Assembly (NCBI GenBank): GCA_965248635.1
Contig: OZ252114.1
Span: 3,968,001 to 4,032,000, forward strand
Source: CBDAPI01 sp965248635
GTDB taxonomy: Bacteria; Acidobacteriota; UBA6911; RPQK01; CBDAPI01
Length of the DNA stretch: 64,000 nucleotides
Direction of reading: 5' to 3'
Both the position numbers and the translations under genes were made by a program. Under the pieces are notes generated by a model. The model was not told the DNA's origin. It worked only from the letters and a program-made list of their open reading frames with translations, and ran no database searches. Each line of letters opens with the position of its first letter. The first letter of the stretch is position 1. Shown piece by piece: positions 17,512-26,038 of the stretch.

Positions 17512-18348
17512 CTAATTCTTAGTCTTTTTCTTGCCTGCCATCCTGTCACCCCACCACAGCGGCGAGCCGCCCGCGTTCATGGCCAGATTGCCCCCATCCA
17601 TCGGAATCAGTGCCCCCGTGATCCAGGAGGACGCGTCCGATGCCAGAAACACCGCCAACCCCTTGATATCCTCGGGCTTCCCCATTCGCCCGCTGGGAAT
17701 GCCACCGAGGAATCTGGATTCGAGAGACGGATTATCCTGAATTCGTTCCCGGAGTCCCGGGTTCCATACCTGAGCCGGCAGGATAGCGTTCACGCGTACT
17801 CCCCTGCCGCTCCATTCAGTACTGAGCTCGCGTGTCATCTGCGCCACTGCGCCCATGGCCATACTGTAAGCGACATGACCCCGACCCAGCGCCGTCGTGC
17901 TGGCCAGGGAACCGATATTGATGATACTTCCCTTCCCGGCCGCCAGCATGCGCCTGCCTGCCAGCTGACAGCAGTAAAAGCGACCGATGGCCAGCTCCCG
18001 AAAGCACCTTTCGATTTCATCGAGCGTCAAATCCAGGGGCTCCTTGAGGGCAACGTTACCGCCGGCGACATTCCCCAGGATATCGATCTTGCCGTAGTCC
18101 GCGTCCAGTTGGGAGAACAGTGCGTCGATCTGCAGCGAGTTGGAGACGTCACAGCTGATCGCAAGGGCTTTGCGTCCCAGCTCGCGAATGGTGCGGGCCG
18201 TTTCTTCGGCGCCTTCCCCATTGATATCGGCGAGTATCAAGTCGGCGCCGGCTTCGGCCAGAGCTGTGGCCATGGCACGACCCAGGCCGCGCGCAGCTCC
18301 GGACACCAGCGCCACGCGCCCTGAGAGATCGAATAAGGAATGTGGCAT
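17512..18348 (-). CDS. Short-chain dehydrogenase/reductase (SDR) with Met in place of the active-site Lys
   Basis: 278 aa from the ATG at 18348, chosen for the GAGGAG ribosome site 7 nt upstream; an alternative ATG is at 18366 and the longer frame to 18513 has no family support. The Rossmann motif is SGAARGLGRAMA, NNAG appears as GNVAGG, and the catalytic Ser lies in NIGSLAS. The Tyr segment reads AYSMAMGAV, so the YxxxK lysine is methionine (codon ATG). The C-terminus SDASSWITGALIPMDGG is classical SDR. Members oxidise or reduce hydroxy or keto groups with NAD(P). It heads an SDR, hydrolase, aldolase operon, behind a CocE remnant. Confidence 0.8.
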   Translation of the reverse strand: MPHSLFDLSGRVALVSGAARGLGRAMATALAEAGADLILADINGEGAEETARTIRELGRKALAISCDVSNSLQIDALFSQLDADYGKIDILGNVAGGNVALKEPLDLTLDEIERCFRELAIGRFYCCQLAGRRMLAAGKGSIINIGSLASTTALGRGHVAYSMAMGAVAQMTRELSTEWSGRGVRVNAILPAQVWNPGLRERIQDNPSLESRFLGGIPSGRMGKPEDIKGLAVFLASDASSWITGALIPMDGGNLAMNAGGSPLWWGDRMAGKKKTKN

Positions 18349-18415
18349 CTGTAACTCCTCGGTCATACGGTACCTCTTGCGGATGGGTCTTTCGAGGTTA
18401 GATCGGTGCGATGAA

Positions 18416-18645
18416 CTAGGGGATGACCGGCAGGATGAGATGGGAAGGGTACTCCAGATCATGATGGATCGTCTGCTCAGCCGTCCTGATCTCGGTCCCG
18501 GAGAAAGGATCACCCCCGCTATTCAGGTTGCGGTCCCAGAGTGGAAAATTGCTGCTGGTAATATCCAGGCGAATCCGATGGCCTTTCTTGAAAACGTTGC
18601 TGGTAACAGGGACGAAAGAGAGAGACGGACGGTTGTGAGATTGGG
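18416..18645 (-). pseudogene. C-terminal remnant of a CocE/NonD hydrolase
   Basis: The minus strand reads LSFVPVTSNVFKKGHRIRL, then DITSSNFPLWDRNLNSGGDP, then TIHHDLEYPSHLILPVIP-stop, matching the last 65 or so residues of the intact CocE proteins in this window. Nothing upstream (to 18851) continues the protein. It ends 67 bp before the SDR start, suggesting that a CocE gene once headed this operon. Confidence 0.75.
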
Positions 18646-18851
18646 CATGAAATCCTCCGATGAGATGGAGGCAGATTACCAGAATCCCGCCCCGAAACCT
18701 ACCGGGCAGGTTCCCGACCAGGATGAACTCTCCAGATGGAGGTTTCGGTCCCCGCTGAACCGGCCAGAGACCGGCTTCTATTGCATCCTCCCTCGGGTCG
18801 GATTAGTATTCCTTTCGTGCCCTACAAAGAAGGGGTAGAGGGGCTCGAAAA
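18646..18851. other. Intergenic region without recognised gene
   Basis: 206 bp between the CocE remnant and the dehydratase gene. Nothing further of the CocE gene is recognisable. It must hold the promoter for the plus-strand dehydratase; AGGGG lies about 8 nt before its ATG. Confidence 0.4.
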
Positions 18852-20117
18852 ATGGAACGCAGACAATTCTTGCAAGCCCTCGGGATCGGGGCTGCGGCCT
18901 GGTTGCAGGATCGGTCGTACGCGGCGACTCCACTCGCCCCTGCCCCTCCACCTGAGACCGACCTGACGATCACCTCGGTTCGAATCGTAGAGGTGCGCCC
19001 CAAGCGCCCCCTGCCCCAGTATGATCCGACGCCAGGCTCGTGGTCGACGGGCAGCGTGGAGGTGGCCAACCCGGTTTCCATCTATCCCAAGTACAAACCG
19101 ATGCGCCGGCTCTTCCAGCCGGACCCGGGAGGGGTTTCGAGCTTCTGGGTCGAAATCGGGACGAACAGGGGCTTGACCGGCCTGGGCCGTGGCGGACCGG
19201 GAGGAGGACCTGTGATTTCGGGTCACCTGACCAAGCTGCTGCTGGGCGAAAACGCCCTGAACATTGAACGCATCTGGGACATCCTGTGGCGGGCCACCCT
19301 GTCCTACGGTCGCAAGGGTGTTGTAACGAACGCAATCAGCGGCGTCGATCTCGCCCTTTGGGATATCGCCGGGAAGGCCTGGGGCCTGCCCGTCTACCGT
19401 CTGCTCGGTGGCGAAACGAAGCCCCGCATTCCATCCTATTGCACCGGCAACGACATTGAACAGCATGTGGAGTTCGGGTACACGAAGCTCAAGCTGGCGC
19501 TCCCCCATGGTCCGGCCGATGGACGCGAAGGGATCCGCAAGAACGTTGCTCTCGTGAAACGAGCTCGCCAGGCTCTGGGGCCGGATGGTGAAATCATGAT
19601 GGATTGCTGGATGGCGTTAACCGAGCGCTATACGCTCGAGCTGGCCGAGGCCTTTGAGCCCCATCGCATCTACTGGATGGAAGAGTGCCTGCCACCGGAT
19701 GACTATGAGGGGTTCGGGCGCCTGCGCCAGCAGATCAAGTCCACGCGTATCGTAACCGGGGAGCACGTCTACACTCGCTACGGCTTTCGCCAGCTGCTGC
19801 ATCACAAGAGCGCTGAGATCTGGCGGCCGGACATTCACTGGTGTGGCGGCCTCACTGAGATTCGACGCATCGGCGCCCTGGCCTCAGCTTACGACATTCC
19901 GGTCATCCCCCACGGGGGCGGACAGCGCGATGCGATCCATTACGTCATGGCTACGCCCAACAGCCCCTGGGCAGAAATGTTCATGCCTGCGCCCGGCGGC
20001 CCCGCCGTCGTTTACGAGCGGTATGAACAGGACAACAATCTGAGCCGTGGACCGGCGGGGATCTATACTCGTCCTTCCGATGAGCCCGGTTTCGGTTGGG
20101 AAGTCGAGGTCGTGTGA
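18852..20117 (+). CDS. Enolase-superfamily dehydratase, L-rhamnonate dehydratase-like
   Basis: 421 aa with a Tat-like leader (MERRQFLQALGIGAAAW), unusual for an enzyme family normally cytoplasmic. Metal ligands are Asp251 (MMDCWM), Glu277 (WMEECL) and Glu304 (TGEHVYTRYGFR); Asp327 (RPDIHWCGGLTE) and His354 (PHGGG) form the catalytic dyad. The phrase LALPHGPADG is characteristic of the rhamnonate dehydratase group, which removes water from L-rhamnonate to give 2-keto-3-deoxy-L-rhamnonate. Related sugar acids are possible substrates. Its neighbours (SDR, DapA-like aldolase, TRAP importer) support sugar-acid breakdown. Divergent from the SDR operon. Confidence 0.82.
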   Translation: MERRQFLQALGIGAAAWLQDRSYAATPLAPAPPPETDLTITSVRIVEVRPKRPLPQYDPTPGSWSTGSVEVANPVSIYPKYKPMRRLFQPDPGGVSSFWVEIGTNRGLTGLGRGGPGGGPVISGHLTKLLLGENALNIERIWDILWRATLSYGRKGVVTNAISGVDLALWDIAGKAWGLPVYRLLGGETKPRIPSYCTGNDIEQHVEFGYTKLKLALPHGPADGREGIRKNVALVKRARQALGPDGEIMMDCWMALTERYTLELAEAFEPHRIYWMEECLPPDDYEGFGRLRQQIKSTRIVTGEHVYTRYGFRQLLHHKSAEIWRPDIHWCGGLTEIRRIGALASAYDIPVIPHGGGQRDAIHYVMATPNSPWAEMFMPAPGGPAVVYERYEQDNNLSRGPAGIYTRPSDEPGFGWEVEVV

Positions 20118-20151
20118 AGTCGGGGGAACCTGCTCCCTGAGGAACCGTCTT

Positions 20152-21345
20152 GTGCACGAGAAGTCGACCCTGAGTCTACCCGTATCCAACAGATGCAATC
20201 GAACTCCCCGGAACCGCAGCGACCGCATCCCCGCAATGCTGGGAGATGCAGGGCTGGATGCCCTGGTGGCCGGCTGCCCGGAAAACGTCACGTATACCAG
20301 CGGTCACTTCGAATACACGCTGCCCATTATCAGGGACCGGATCGCCGCCACCGTCATTCCTGCTCAGGGGAAACCCGCCTATCTCGTCGTCGAACACTTC
20401 GCAGGAACCGCCAGAGAGCACTCCTGGATCGAGGACATAGCCACCTTCAAGGAAAATGCGGAATCTCCCATTCGGGTGCTGGCGGGAATTCTGGCCGACA
20501 TGGGCCTGGGGGAGGGGAGGGTTGCGATTGAGCACGAAAGCCTCACTTCGGGCTATTTCGAGGAGTTGAGAGGATACCTGCCGGAGGCCCGCTTCCAGGA
20601 CGGGAGCACGATTCTGGCCCGGGCCCGGGCTGTCAAGACAGAGGAAGAGGTCGCCTTCATTGAGTCAGCGGTCAAGGCCACGGAGAGGGCTCACCTCAAA
20701 GTGTTTCTGGAGCTGAAGGTGGGTGATACCGAAGCTGAGATTGCCCGCCGGTTGCGGGCCCAGACTCTTCTGGAGGGCGCAGACTATGTGAACCATGGAA
20801 TCGTCGCAGCCGGCCCCGACACGCTGGAAGGACACCACATCGCTGACCAGACTCCGATCCGTCCGGGAGACGTTGTGCAGACGGATACCGGGGGAATCTT
20901 CGGCGGCTACTACTCGGACATCTCCCGCCAGGTCGTGGTGGGTCCGCCCAGCGCCCGACAACGATCGATGTGGCGGAAGCTGCGAGAGTTCCAGCGACAA
21001 GGCGTAGAGAGTATGCGGGTCGGTACCAGGGCAGGCGAGGCCTACGCCCACTTGACACGGCAGCCGGGGTCAGAGAACATTCTCTTTTACGGGCACAGCC
21101 TGGGCGTGTTCCTTCATGATGTGCCCATGTTGACGGCATACTGTGAAGATGGCTTGAAGACGACCACCAATCGGAGCGCCGACTGGCAACTGCAGCCCAA
21201 CATGATGGTCATGGTCGAGTTTGGCCTGGCAGATCCGGAGGGAGGTCAGCGATATACGTTCGAGGACCTGGTCCTGGTCACGGAGAAGGGTCCCCGGATC
21301 CTGTCCAACCTGATGGATACCACAGATATGTTTGTCGTGACCTAG
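20152..21345 (+). CDS. M24-family metallopeptidase (Xaa-Pro aminopeptidase/creatinase-like)
   Basis: About 397 aa from GTG 20152, which follows the dehydratase stop by 34 bp with GAGG upstream; the open frame extends back to 20047 but would overlap the neighbour. The N-terminal creatinase domain (DAGLDALVAGCPENVTYTSG) precedes a pita-bread domain with all five metal ligands: Asp in QTDTGG, Asp in YYSDISR, His in GHSLGVFLHD, Glu in MVEFGL and Glu in TFEDLVLV. Members cleave Xaa-Pro bonds or C-N bonds of creatine-like compounds. The TAG stop at 21343-21345 lies inside the terminal repeat of the MITE-like element, so the C-terminus may have been altered by that insertion. Confidence 0.8.
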   Translation: MHEKSTLSLPVSNRCNRTPRNRSDRIPAMLGDAGLDALVAGCPENVTYTSGHFEYTLPIIRDRIAATVIPAQGKPAYLVVEHFAGTAREHSWIEDIATFKENAESPIRVLAGILADMGLGEGRVAIEHESLTSGYFEELRGYLPEARFQDGSTILARARAVKTEEEVAFIESAVKATERAHLKVFLELKVGDTEAEIARRLRAQTLLEGADYVNHGIVAAGPDTLEGHHIADQTPIRPGDVVQTDTGGIFGGYYSDISRQVVVGPPSARQRSMWRKLREFQRQGVESMRVGTRAGEAYAHLTRQPGSENILFYGHSLGVFLHDVPMLTAYCEDGLKTTTNRSADWQLQPNMMVMVEFGLADPEGGQRYTFEDLVLVTEKGPRILSNLMDTTDMFVVT

Positions 21346-21505
21346 TGCACTGTCCCGAAAGTTCACGTCGCTACTTCGGGCGTCTTTTCGCCGACAGCTT
21401 TGTTGCGCTACCTCGAAATACTCCCGGCATTCCTGCGTCGCGCGCCTCACTGGCGACGAAAATCCGTCCCGAATTAACCCCGCGAACTTCCGGGACAGTA
21501 CACTA
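21343..21505. mobile_element. 163-bp MITE-like element with 22-bp terminal inverted repeats
   Basis: Left end 21343-21364 and right end 21484-21505 are inverted copies differing at 2 of 22 positions, both containing ACTGTCCCG and AGTTC. Both ends sit in CTAG (21342-21345 and 21503-21506), which may be target duplication or part of the repeat. It encodes nothing and supplies the stop codon of the M24 gene. No parental transposase is in the window. Confidence 0.65.
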
Positions 21506-21512
21506 GCCCGGC

Positions 21513-21549
21513 GATTGCAGGTCGCCGCCACGGGCGCCTCCCACTTTCC
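21513..21549. repeat. Half copy of the GTGGGAGG dispersed repeat
   Basis: GATTGCAGGTCGCCGCC then CGCCTCCCAC matches 40250-40286 at roughly 30 of 37 positions. It abuts the MITE-like element. Confidence 0.5.
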
Positions 21550-21576
21550 AATTTGATGGATTTTTGCCACCAACCC

Positions 21577-22893
21577 TCAGCCCGGGCCGTAGAGGACGCC
21601 CGGCAGCCACAGCGCGATCTGAGGAAACAGGGTCAGGAGCAGGCCGGCCACGCACAGCAGCAGGAAAAACGGCAGGGCGGCCCTGGCGATGGTCCCGATG
21701 GGGTGTCCCGTCAGGCCTTGCAGGACGAACAGGTTGAACCCCACCGGCGGCGTCACCTGGGCGAGTTCCACCATCACCACCAGGAAGACGCCGAACCAGA
21801 CCGGATCAAACCCCTGGCTGATGACCAGCGGCAAGGTGATGGGCAGGCTCATAACCAGGATCGAGATGCCGTCCAGAAACAGGCCCAGCATCAGGTAGAA
21901 CGCTCCCAGCAGCAGGATCAGGCCGTAGGGTCCGAGACCCAGGCTACCGATGGCCCTGGCCATGTCCTGGGGGACGTGGAGGTAACCGATGGCCGAGGAC
22001 ATGAAGGAGGCGGCGGCCACAATCGTGATCACCATGCAGCTCGTCTTGACGGCGGCTCGCAGCGACTCGACGACCAGTGCCCGGGTCAGACGGCGCAGGG
22101 TTCCCGTGAGCAGAAGGGCTCCGAGCACTCCCAGAGCCGCCGATTCGGAAGGGGTCACCAGGCCGGCGTAGATGCCGCCCAGGACCACTGTGATCAGGAG
22201 CAGCACCGGCAGCATCTCCCCGATTCCCTTGATTCGATCTCGATGGGTGAAGCGCTCCTCCGACCGCGGTGCCAGACTGGGGCGGATGGCACAGCGGGCG
22301 GCGATGTAGGCAGAGTACAGACCGGCCACCAGGAGCCCCGGCAGCACGCCGGCGGCAAACAGCTGCGTGATCGACACCTCGGCCAGGACACCGTACACGA
22401 TCATGACGATCGAGGGCGGGATCATGAGCCCCAGAGTGCCGGCCCCGGCCAACGATCCGAGAGTCAGATCGCGATCGTAGCCCCGCTCGGTCAGTGACTC
22501 CATGGTGATCTTGCCCATGGTGGCCGTAGTGGCAGCGCTGGAGCCGCTCAGTGCCGCGAAGATCGTGCATCCGCCGACGCTCGTATAGAGCAGGCGGCCC
22601 GGAATGGCATCGACCCAGGGCGCCAGGCCGCGAAAGAGGCGATCGGCAATGGTCGAGCGGAAAACGATCTCCCCCATCCAGATGAAGAGAGGCACGGCCG
22701 CCAACTCAGCCGTGGTAGCGCTCCTCCACATCGTACCCTTGAGGATGTTCCCCACCCGGTCCGGAGGCATGTCGAGGAGCAGGACAAGCGCCGTTCCGCC
22801 GACCAGCATGAGGCCGGCAAACACCCAGACGCCCAGACCCAGATAGAGGGCGAGCAGGAGAAAGACAACGATACCAGCCTCTAACGCTTCCAC
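21577..22893 (-). CDS. dctM: TRAP transporter large permease subunit, DctM family
   Basis: 438 aa, about 12 hydrophobic segments, the usual size for DctM. Conserved segments include VPLFIWMGEIVF, GCTIFAALSGSSAATTATMG and LMIPPSIVMIVYGV. DctM uses the sodium gradient to carry organic acids delivered by the periplasmic receptor. It is the last gene of a DctP-DctQ-DctM operon, 58 bp after DctQ. Substrate is most likely a carboxylate or sugar acid given the surrounding dehydratases; that is inference. Confidence 0.92.
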   Translation of the reverse strand: MEALEAGIVVFLLLALYLGLGVWVFAGLMLVGGTALVLLLDMPPDRVGNILKGTMWRSATTAELAAVPLFIWMGEIVFRSTIADRLFRGLAPWVDAIPGRLLYTSVGGCTIFAALSGSSAATTATMGKITMESLTERGYDRDLTLGSLAGAGTLGLMIPPSIVMIVYGVLAEVSITQLFAAGVLPGLLVAGLYSAYIAARCAIRPSLAPRSEERFTHRDRIKGIGEMLPVLLLITVVLGGIYAGLVTPSESAALGVLGALLLTGTLRRLTRALVVESLRAAVKTSCMVITIVAAASFMSSAIGYLHVPQDMARAIGSLGLGPYGLILLLGAFYLMLGLFLDGISILVMSLPITLPLVISQGFDPVWFGVFLVVMVELAQVTPPVGFNLFVLQGLTGHPIGTIARAALPFFLLLCVAGLLLTLFPQIALWLPGVLYGPG

Positions 22894-22951
22894 ACAGCAC
22901 CTTTCACTTGACCGGCAGCAGCAGCATCCTGGATCCTCCCGGTTTTCGTCC

Positions 22952-23458
22952 TCATGAGTTTTCTGCCCCCATCACGAGGCGCAGCGAACAGGCAACCAGC
23001 TGGAACCAGAAGAGCACCAGGCCGAGCAGGAGGACCCCCTCCGGAATCCACATCGGAACGTCCGCCAGTGTTCCGCTGGTATAGCCCCTGACGTACTGCC
23101 GAACCACACTGGCGCCGAAAGCTCGGATCGCCATGCCGGTGACGATCATGGTTCCCCCCGCAGCGACCAATTCCACTGCGCGACGCGCCCGGGGCCATCG
23201 ACTCAGGCGTTCGAGCAGCAGGTTGACGCGCACCAGGCCTCCGTCCTCGAGGGTGAGAGCCAGGGCGAGAAACGCCACGGCCGCGACTCCGTAGCCGAGC
23301 ATCTCCTCCAGGACGAAGGTGGAGAGCCCAAAGGGACGCAGGGCAATTTCAACCAGCGTGTGAAGGAACATCAGGACGAGGAGCAGGGCTGCGGCATGCC
23401 CCGCCTGGCGCCCCAGACGGGAAGCGACCCTCTGGAACACGTTCACCGTCCCCTCCAA
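22952..23458 (-). CDS. dctQ: TRAP transporter small permease subunit, DctQ family
   Basis: 168 aa with four predicted membrane helices, as in DctQ. The segment MLGYGVAAVAFLALALTLEDGGLVRVNL matches the family's conserved second helix and loop. It supports the large subunit DctM and docks the receptor. It lies between DctP (78 bp upstream) and DctM on the same strand. Confidence 0.88.
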   Translation of the reverse strand: MEGTVNVFQRVASRLGRQAGHAAALLLVLMFLHTLVEIALRPFGLSTFVLEEMLGYGVAAVAFLALALTLEDGGLVRVNLLLERLSRWPRARRAVELVAAGGTMIVTGMAIRAFGASVVRQYVRGYTSGTLADVPMWIPEGVLLLGLVLFWFQLVACSLRLVMGAENS

Positions 23459-23536
23459 TCTCGAGTCGGGTTCTTGTCTCGCTCGGTTTGTCTGATCGTG
23501 AACGGCTCGATCTTCAGCCTCGCTCTCCCCATACCG

Positions 23537-24577
23537 TCACCTGGCAGCCTCTGACGGAAGCCCCACGGGTCGCGTTGCGGGCGGACTGCCGGCCAGCCGG
23601 GCATGATAAGCAGCCAGGATCGCCGCCGCCGGCTCCTCGCCCATCGCCGCCCTCCACTCATCGAGCAGCGGCGACCCGGCCCGCATCAGGCGATCGGCCA
23701 GCTGCGGGACGTCGCTGATCACCGAAATACCGTGCTTCTCCAGGACCGAGCGATTGTGCGCCACGCGCACCCTGGCCCGCTCCCAGGCTGCCGTCTCGAC
23801 CTCTGCAGCCGTCTCCCGGACGATCGCCTGCAGGTCGGCGGGCAGGCCGTCGAGCACTCGACTGTTTATGTGGACGACGCTTACCCCCACGCCGTAGCCG
23901 AGGTCGTGAAAGTACTCCATGTGCTCCCAAAACTTCCCTGCCACACCGCTCTCGTCGGAGGTGAGGACCGCCTCGATCAGGTTGGTGCTCAAGGCCGGTA
24001 CCACGTCGCTCCAGGCCAGCTGGACGGGCGCCGCCCCGGCCGTCTTCAAGGTGGCGGCTCCGTTGCGGTCGAAGGTCCGGATCTTGAGCCCCGCCAGTTG
24101 AGCCGGGTGCTCGAGGCGCCGCTTCGCCCAGATGCCGATCGGGGTCCAGGGACCGGCATAGAGCAGCGTCTGGCCCACCTCTCGAAAGGCGGCTTCGTAG
24201 TGGGGCCGCGCAACCTCGTACAGAGCCCGCGCCTCCCGGTGCCCCGGTGTGAGGAAGGGCAGCGATTGAAGCTGGAAGATGGGGGCCAGGCCCACCAGTT
24301 TGTCGAGCGGGCTGCTGGCCAGGTCGAGCGCCCCGGTCTCGACCGCTTCAAAGTGGTCGCGGGATTCGTACCCGAGGGCGCCGCCGAAGTGAGTCGCTAT
24401 CCGGATCCGCCCGCCACTCCGCTCGTTCAGGAGCCGGGCAAAGTGTGCGTCGGCCAGCGCCGGAATAGCGGTGGCGGGATCCGCGTTGGCCAGATCCAGC
24501 CGGTAGCGACCAGGCGGCGCCGAGGAACACCCCACAAGCAGGGGTATCGCCAGGACCAGGAAGCCCCCGAAATTCAT
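23537..24577 (-). CDS. dctP: TRAP transporter substrate-binding lipoprotein, DctP family
   Basis: 346 aa from ATG 24577 (MNFGGFLVLAIPLLVGCSS), which gives a clean lipoprotein signal with lipobox LVGC; the frame upstream to 24727 has no family support. Family signatures are FGGALGYESRDHFEAVETGALDL near residue 70 and LKIRTFDRNGA near 175, where Arg contacts the ligand carboxylate. Unusually for a DctP it is predicted to be lipid-anchored. It is first in the dctPQM operon and divergent from the sugar isomerase gene. Confidence 0.88.
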   Translation of the reverse strand: MNFGGFLVLAIPLLVGCSSAPPGRYRLDLANADPATAIPALADAHFARLLNERSGGRIRIATHFGGALGYESRDHFEAVETGALDLASSPLDKLVGLAPIFQLQSLPFLTPGHREARALYEVARPHYEAAFREVGQTLLYAGPWTPIGIWAKRRLEHPAQLAGLKIRTFDRNGAATLKTAGAAPVQLAWSDVVPALSTNLIEAVLTSDESGVAGKFWEHMEYFHDLGYGVGVSVVHINSRVLDGLPADLQAIVRETAAEVETAAWERARVRVAHNRSVLEKHGISVISDVPQLADRLMRAGSPLLDEWRAAMGEEPAAAILAAYHARLAGSPPATRPVGLPSEAAR

Positions 24578-24935
24578 GGCGCGTTCATCCCTATCTGCGC
24601 CGGCGCTCGAATACCCGGCGCGGCTCAGACCGGGCGCGGGCAGGGACGACAGGCGAGCAGCCGATCTCGTTTTTATGTGGAGTTTCGGGGTCACGTTTCG
24701 AGGGACTGAAAGGGTTGAAAAAAGCATCTACAGCAACCACCTGGAGCAGAAGAGTATCGTGCGGCGGAATAGATTTCCAGGGCGGGGGCGATTTCCAGTA
24801 ATTGATCAACTGGAATATTGCGGTTTTCCCTGGCGGCCCCTATGATGAACCAGCAGAGTCTATGGACACCGTCATCCAAGTCGCCACCAGGGATCGCCGC
24901 CACAGCGGTTCACCAACTTCGAAAGGAACATCGTC
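24578..24935. promoter_or_regulatory. Divergent control region with a candidate operator
   Basis: 358 bp between dctP (minus) and the isomerase gene (plus), with no convincing gene. TTCCAGT (24793-24799) and ACTGGAA (24809-24815) form a 7-bp inverted repeat around TGATCA, the type of dyad bound by GntR- or LacI-type regulators. GATTTCCAG is also repeated just upstream. No regulator gene is in the window. Confidence 0.35.
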
Positions 24936-26018
24936 GTGAGAACGATCAAAGGTCCCGCCATTTTCCTGGCTCAATTCGCCTCAGATCAGCCCCCCTTTGA
25001 TTCCCTGGAGCACATGGCCCGGTGGGCCGCGGATCTGGGATATGTTGCCGTTCAAATTCCGACCTGGGATGCACGGCTGTTTGACCTCGAGCGTGCCGCC
25101 GAATCTGACGAATACTGCGAGGAGGTGAAAGGGATCCTCTCGGCGCACGGCTTGCAGGTGTCGGAATTGAGCACCCATCTGCAGGGGCAGCTGGTGGCGG
25201 TACACCCGGCCTACGACACAGCCTTCGACAACTTCGCGCCTCCCGAGCTGCACGGCCGGCCGGATGACCGGCAGGCCTGGGCTGTGCACCAGGTTCGATG
25301 TGGAGCGACCGCATCGCGACGACTCGGTTGCGGGGCGATGGCAACCTTCTCGGGCGGGTTCGCATGGCCTTTCATTTATCCATGGCCGCAGAGACCTGCC
25401 GGCATGATTGAAACGGCGTTCGAAGAGCTGGCCCGCCGCTGGCGACCCATACTGGACCACTGTGATCGGGAAGGGATCGACTGCTGCTTCGAGGTCCATC
25501 CCGCCGAAGACCTGCATGACGGCGTGACGTTCGAGAGATTCCTGGATGCGGTGGACCAACATCAGCGCTGCCGGATGCTCTATGACCCCAGCCATCTCAT
25601 CATGCAGGGGATCGACTACCTGACCTACATCGATCACTATCGCGAGCTGATCAAGATGTTTCACGTCAAAGACGCCGAGTTGAACCCCACGGGTAAGTCG
25701 GGTGTCTACGGCGGATTTCAGAGCTGGGTCGATCGACCCGGACGGACTCGCAGTCTGGGTGACGGACAGGTTGATTTCGACGGCATTTTTTCCAGGCTGG
25801 CCCAGCATGACTACGACGGCTGGGCGGTGCTCGAATGGGAGTGCGTGCTAAAGCACCCGGAGGACGGAGCCCGGGAAGGGGCTGCCTTCATTCGCGACCA
25901 CATCATCCGCGTCACGGAAACGGCGTTCGATGACTTTGCCGGTGGAGACGTGGACAGAAAGGCCATCGATCGTATGCTGGGCCTGTCTGCCCGTCGTGGA
26001 ACTCCCACAGGCCCCTAA
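24936..26018 (+). CDS. Sugar phosphate isomerase/epimerase-like TIM-barrel protein
   Basis: 360 aa, xylose-isomerase-like fold (AP endonuclease family 2). Metal-binding residues are visible in order: Glu in CFEVHPAED, Asp-x-x-His in YDPSHL, His and Asp in FHVKDAEL, and Glu in VLEWEC. GTG start at 24936 follows GAAAGGA by 9 nt. The next gene, a Gfo/Idh/MocA oxidoreductase, starts 20 bp after it; such pairs commonly work together on keto-sugars or inositols. The exact substrate is unknown. It is divergent from the TRAP operon and probably shares its control. Confidence 0.82.
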   Translation: MRTIKGPAIFLAQFASDQPPFDSLEHMARWAADLGYVAVQIPTWDARLFDLERAAESDEYCEEVKGILSAHGLQVSELSTHLQGQLVAVHPAYDTAFDNFAPPELHGRPDDRQAWAVHQVRCGATASRRLGCGAMATFSGGFAWPFIYPWPQRPAGMIETAFEELARRWRPILDHCDREGIDCCFEVHPAEDLHDGVTFERFLDAVDQHQRCRMLYDPSHLIMQGIDYLTYIDHYRELIKMFHVKDAELNPTGKSGVYGGFQSWVDRPGRTRSLGDGQVDFDGIFSRLAQHDYDGWAVLEWECVLKHPEDGAREGAAFIRDHIIRVTETAFDDFAGGDVDRKAIDRMLGLSARRGTPTGP

Positions 26019-26038
26019 GAGCAGAGAGGAATAACACC

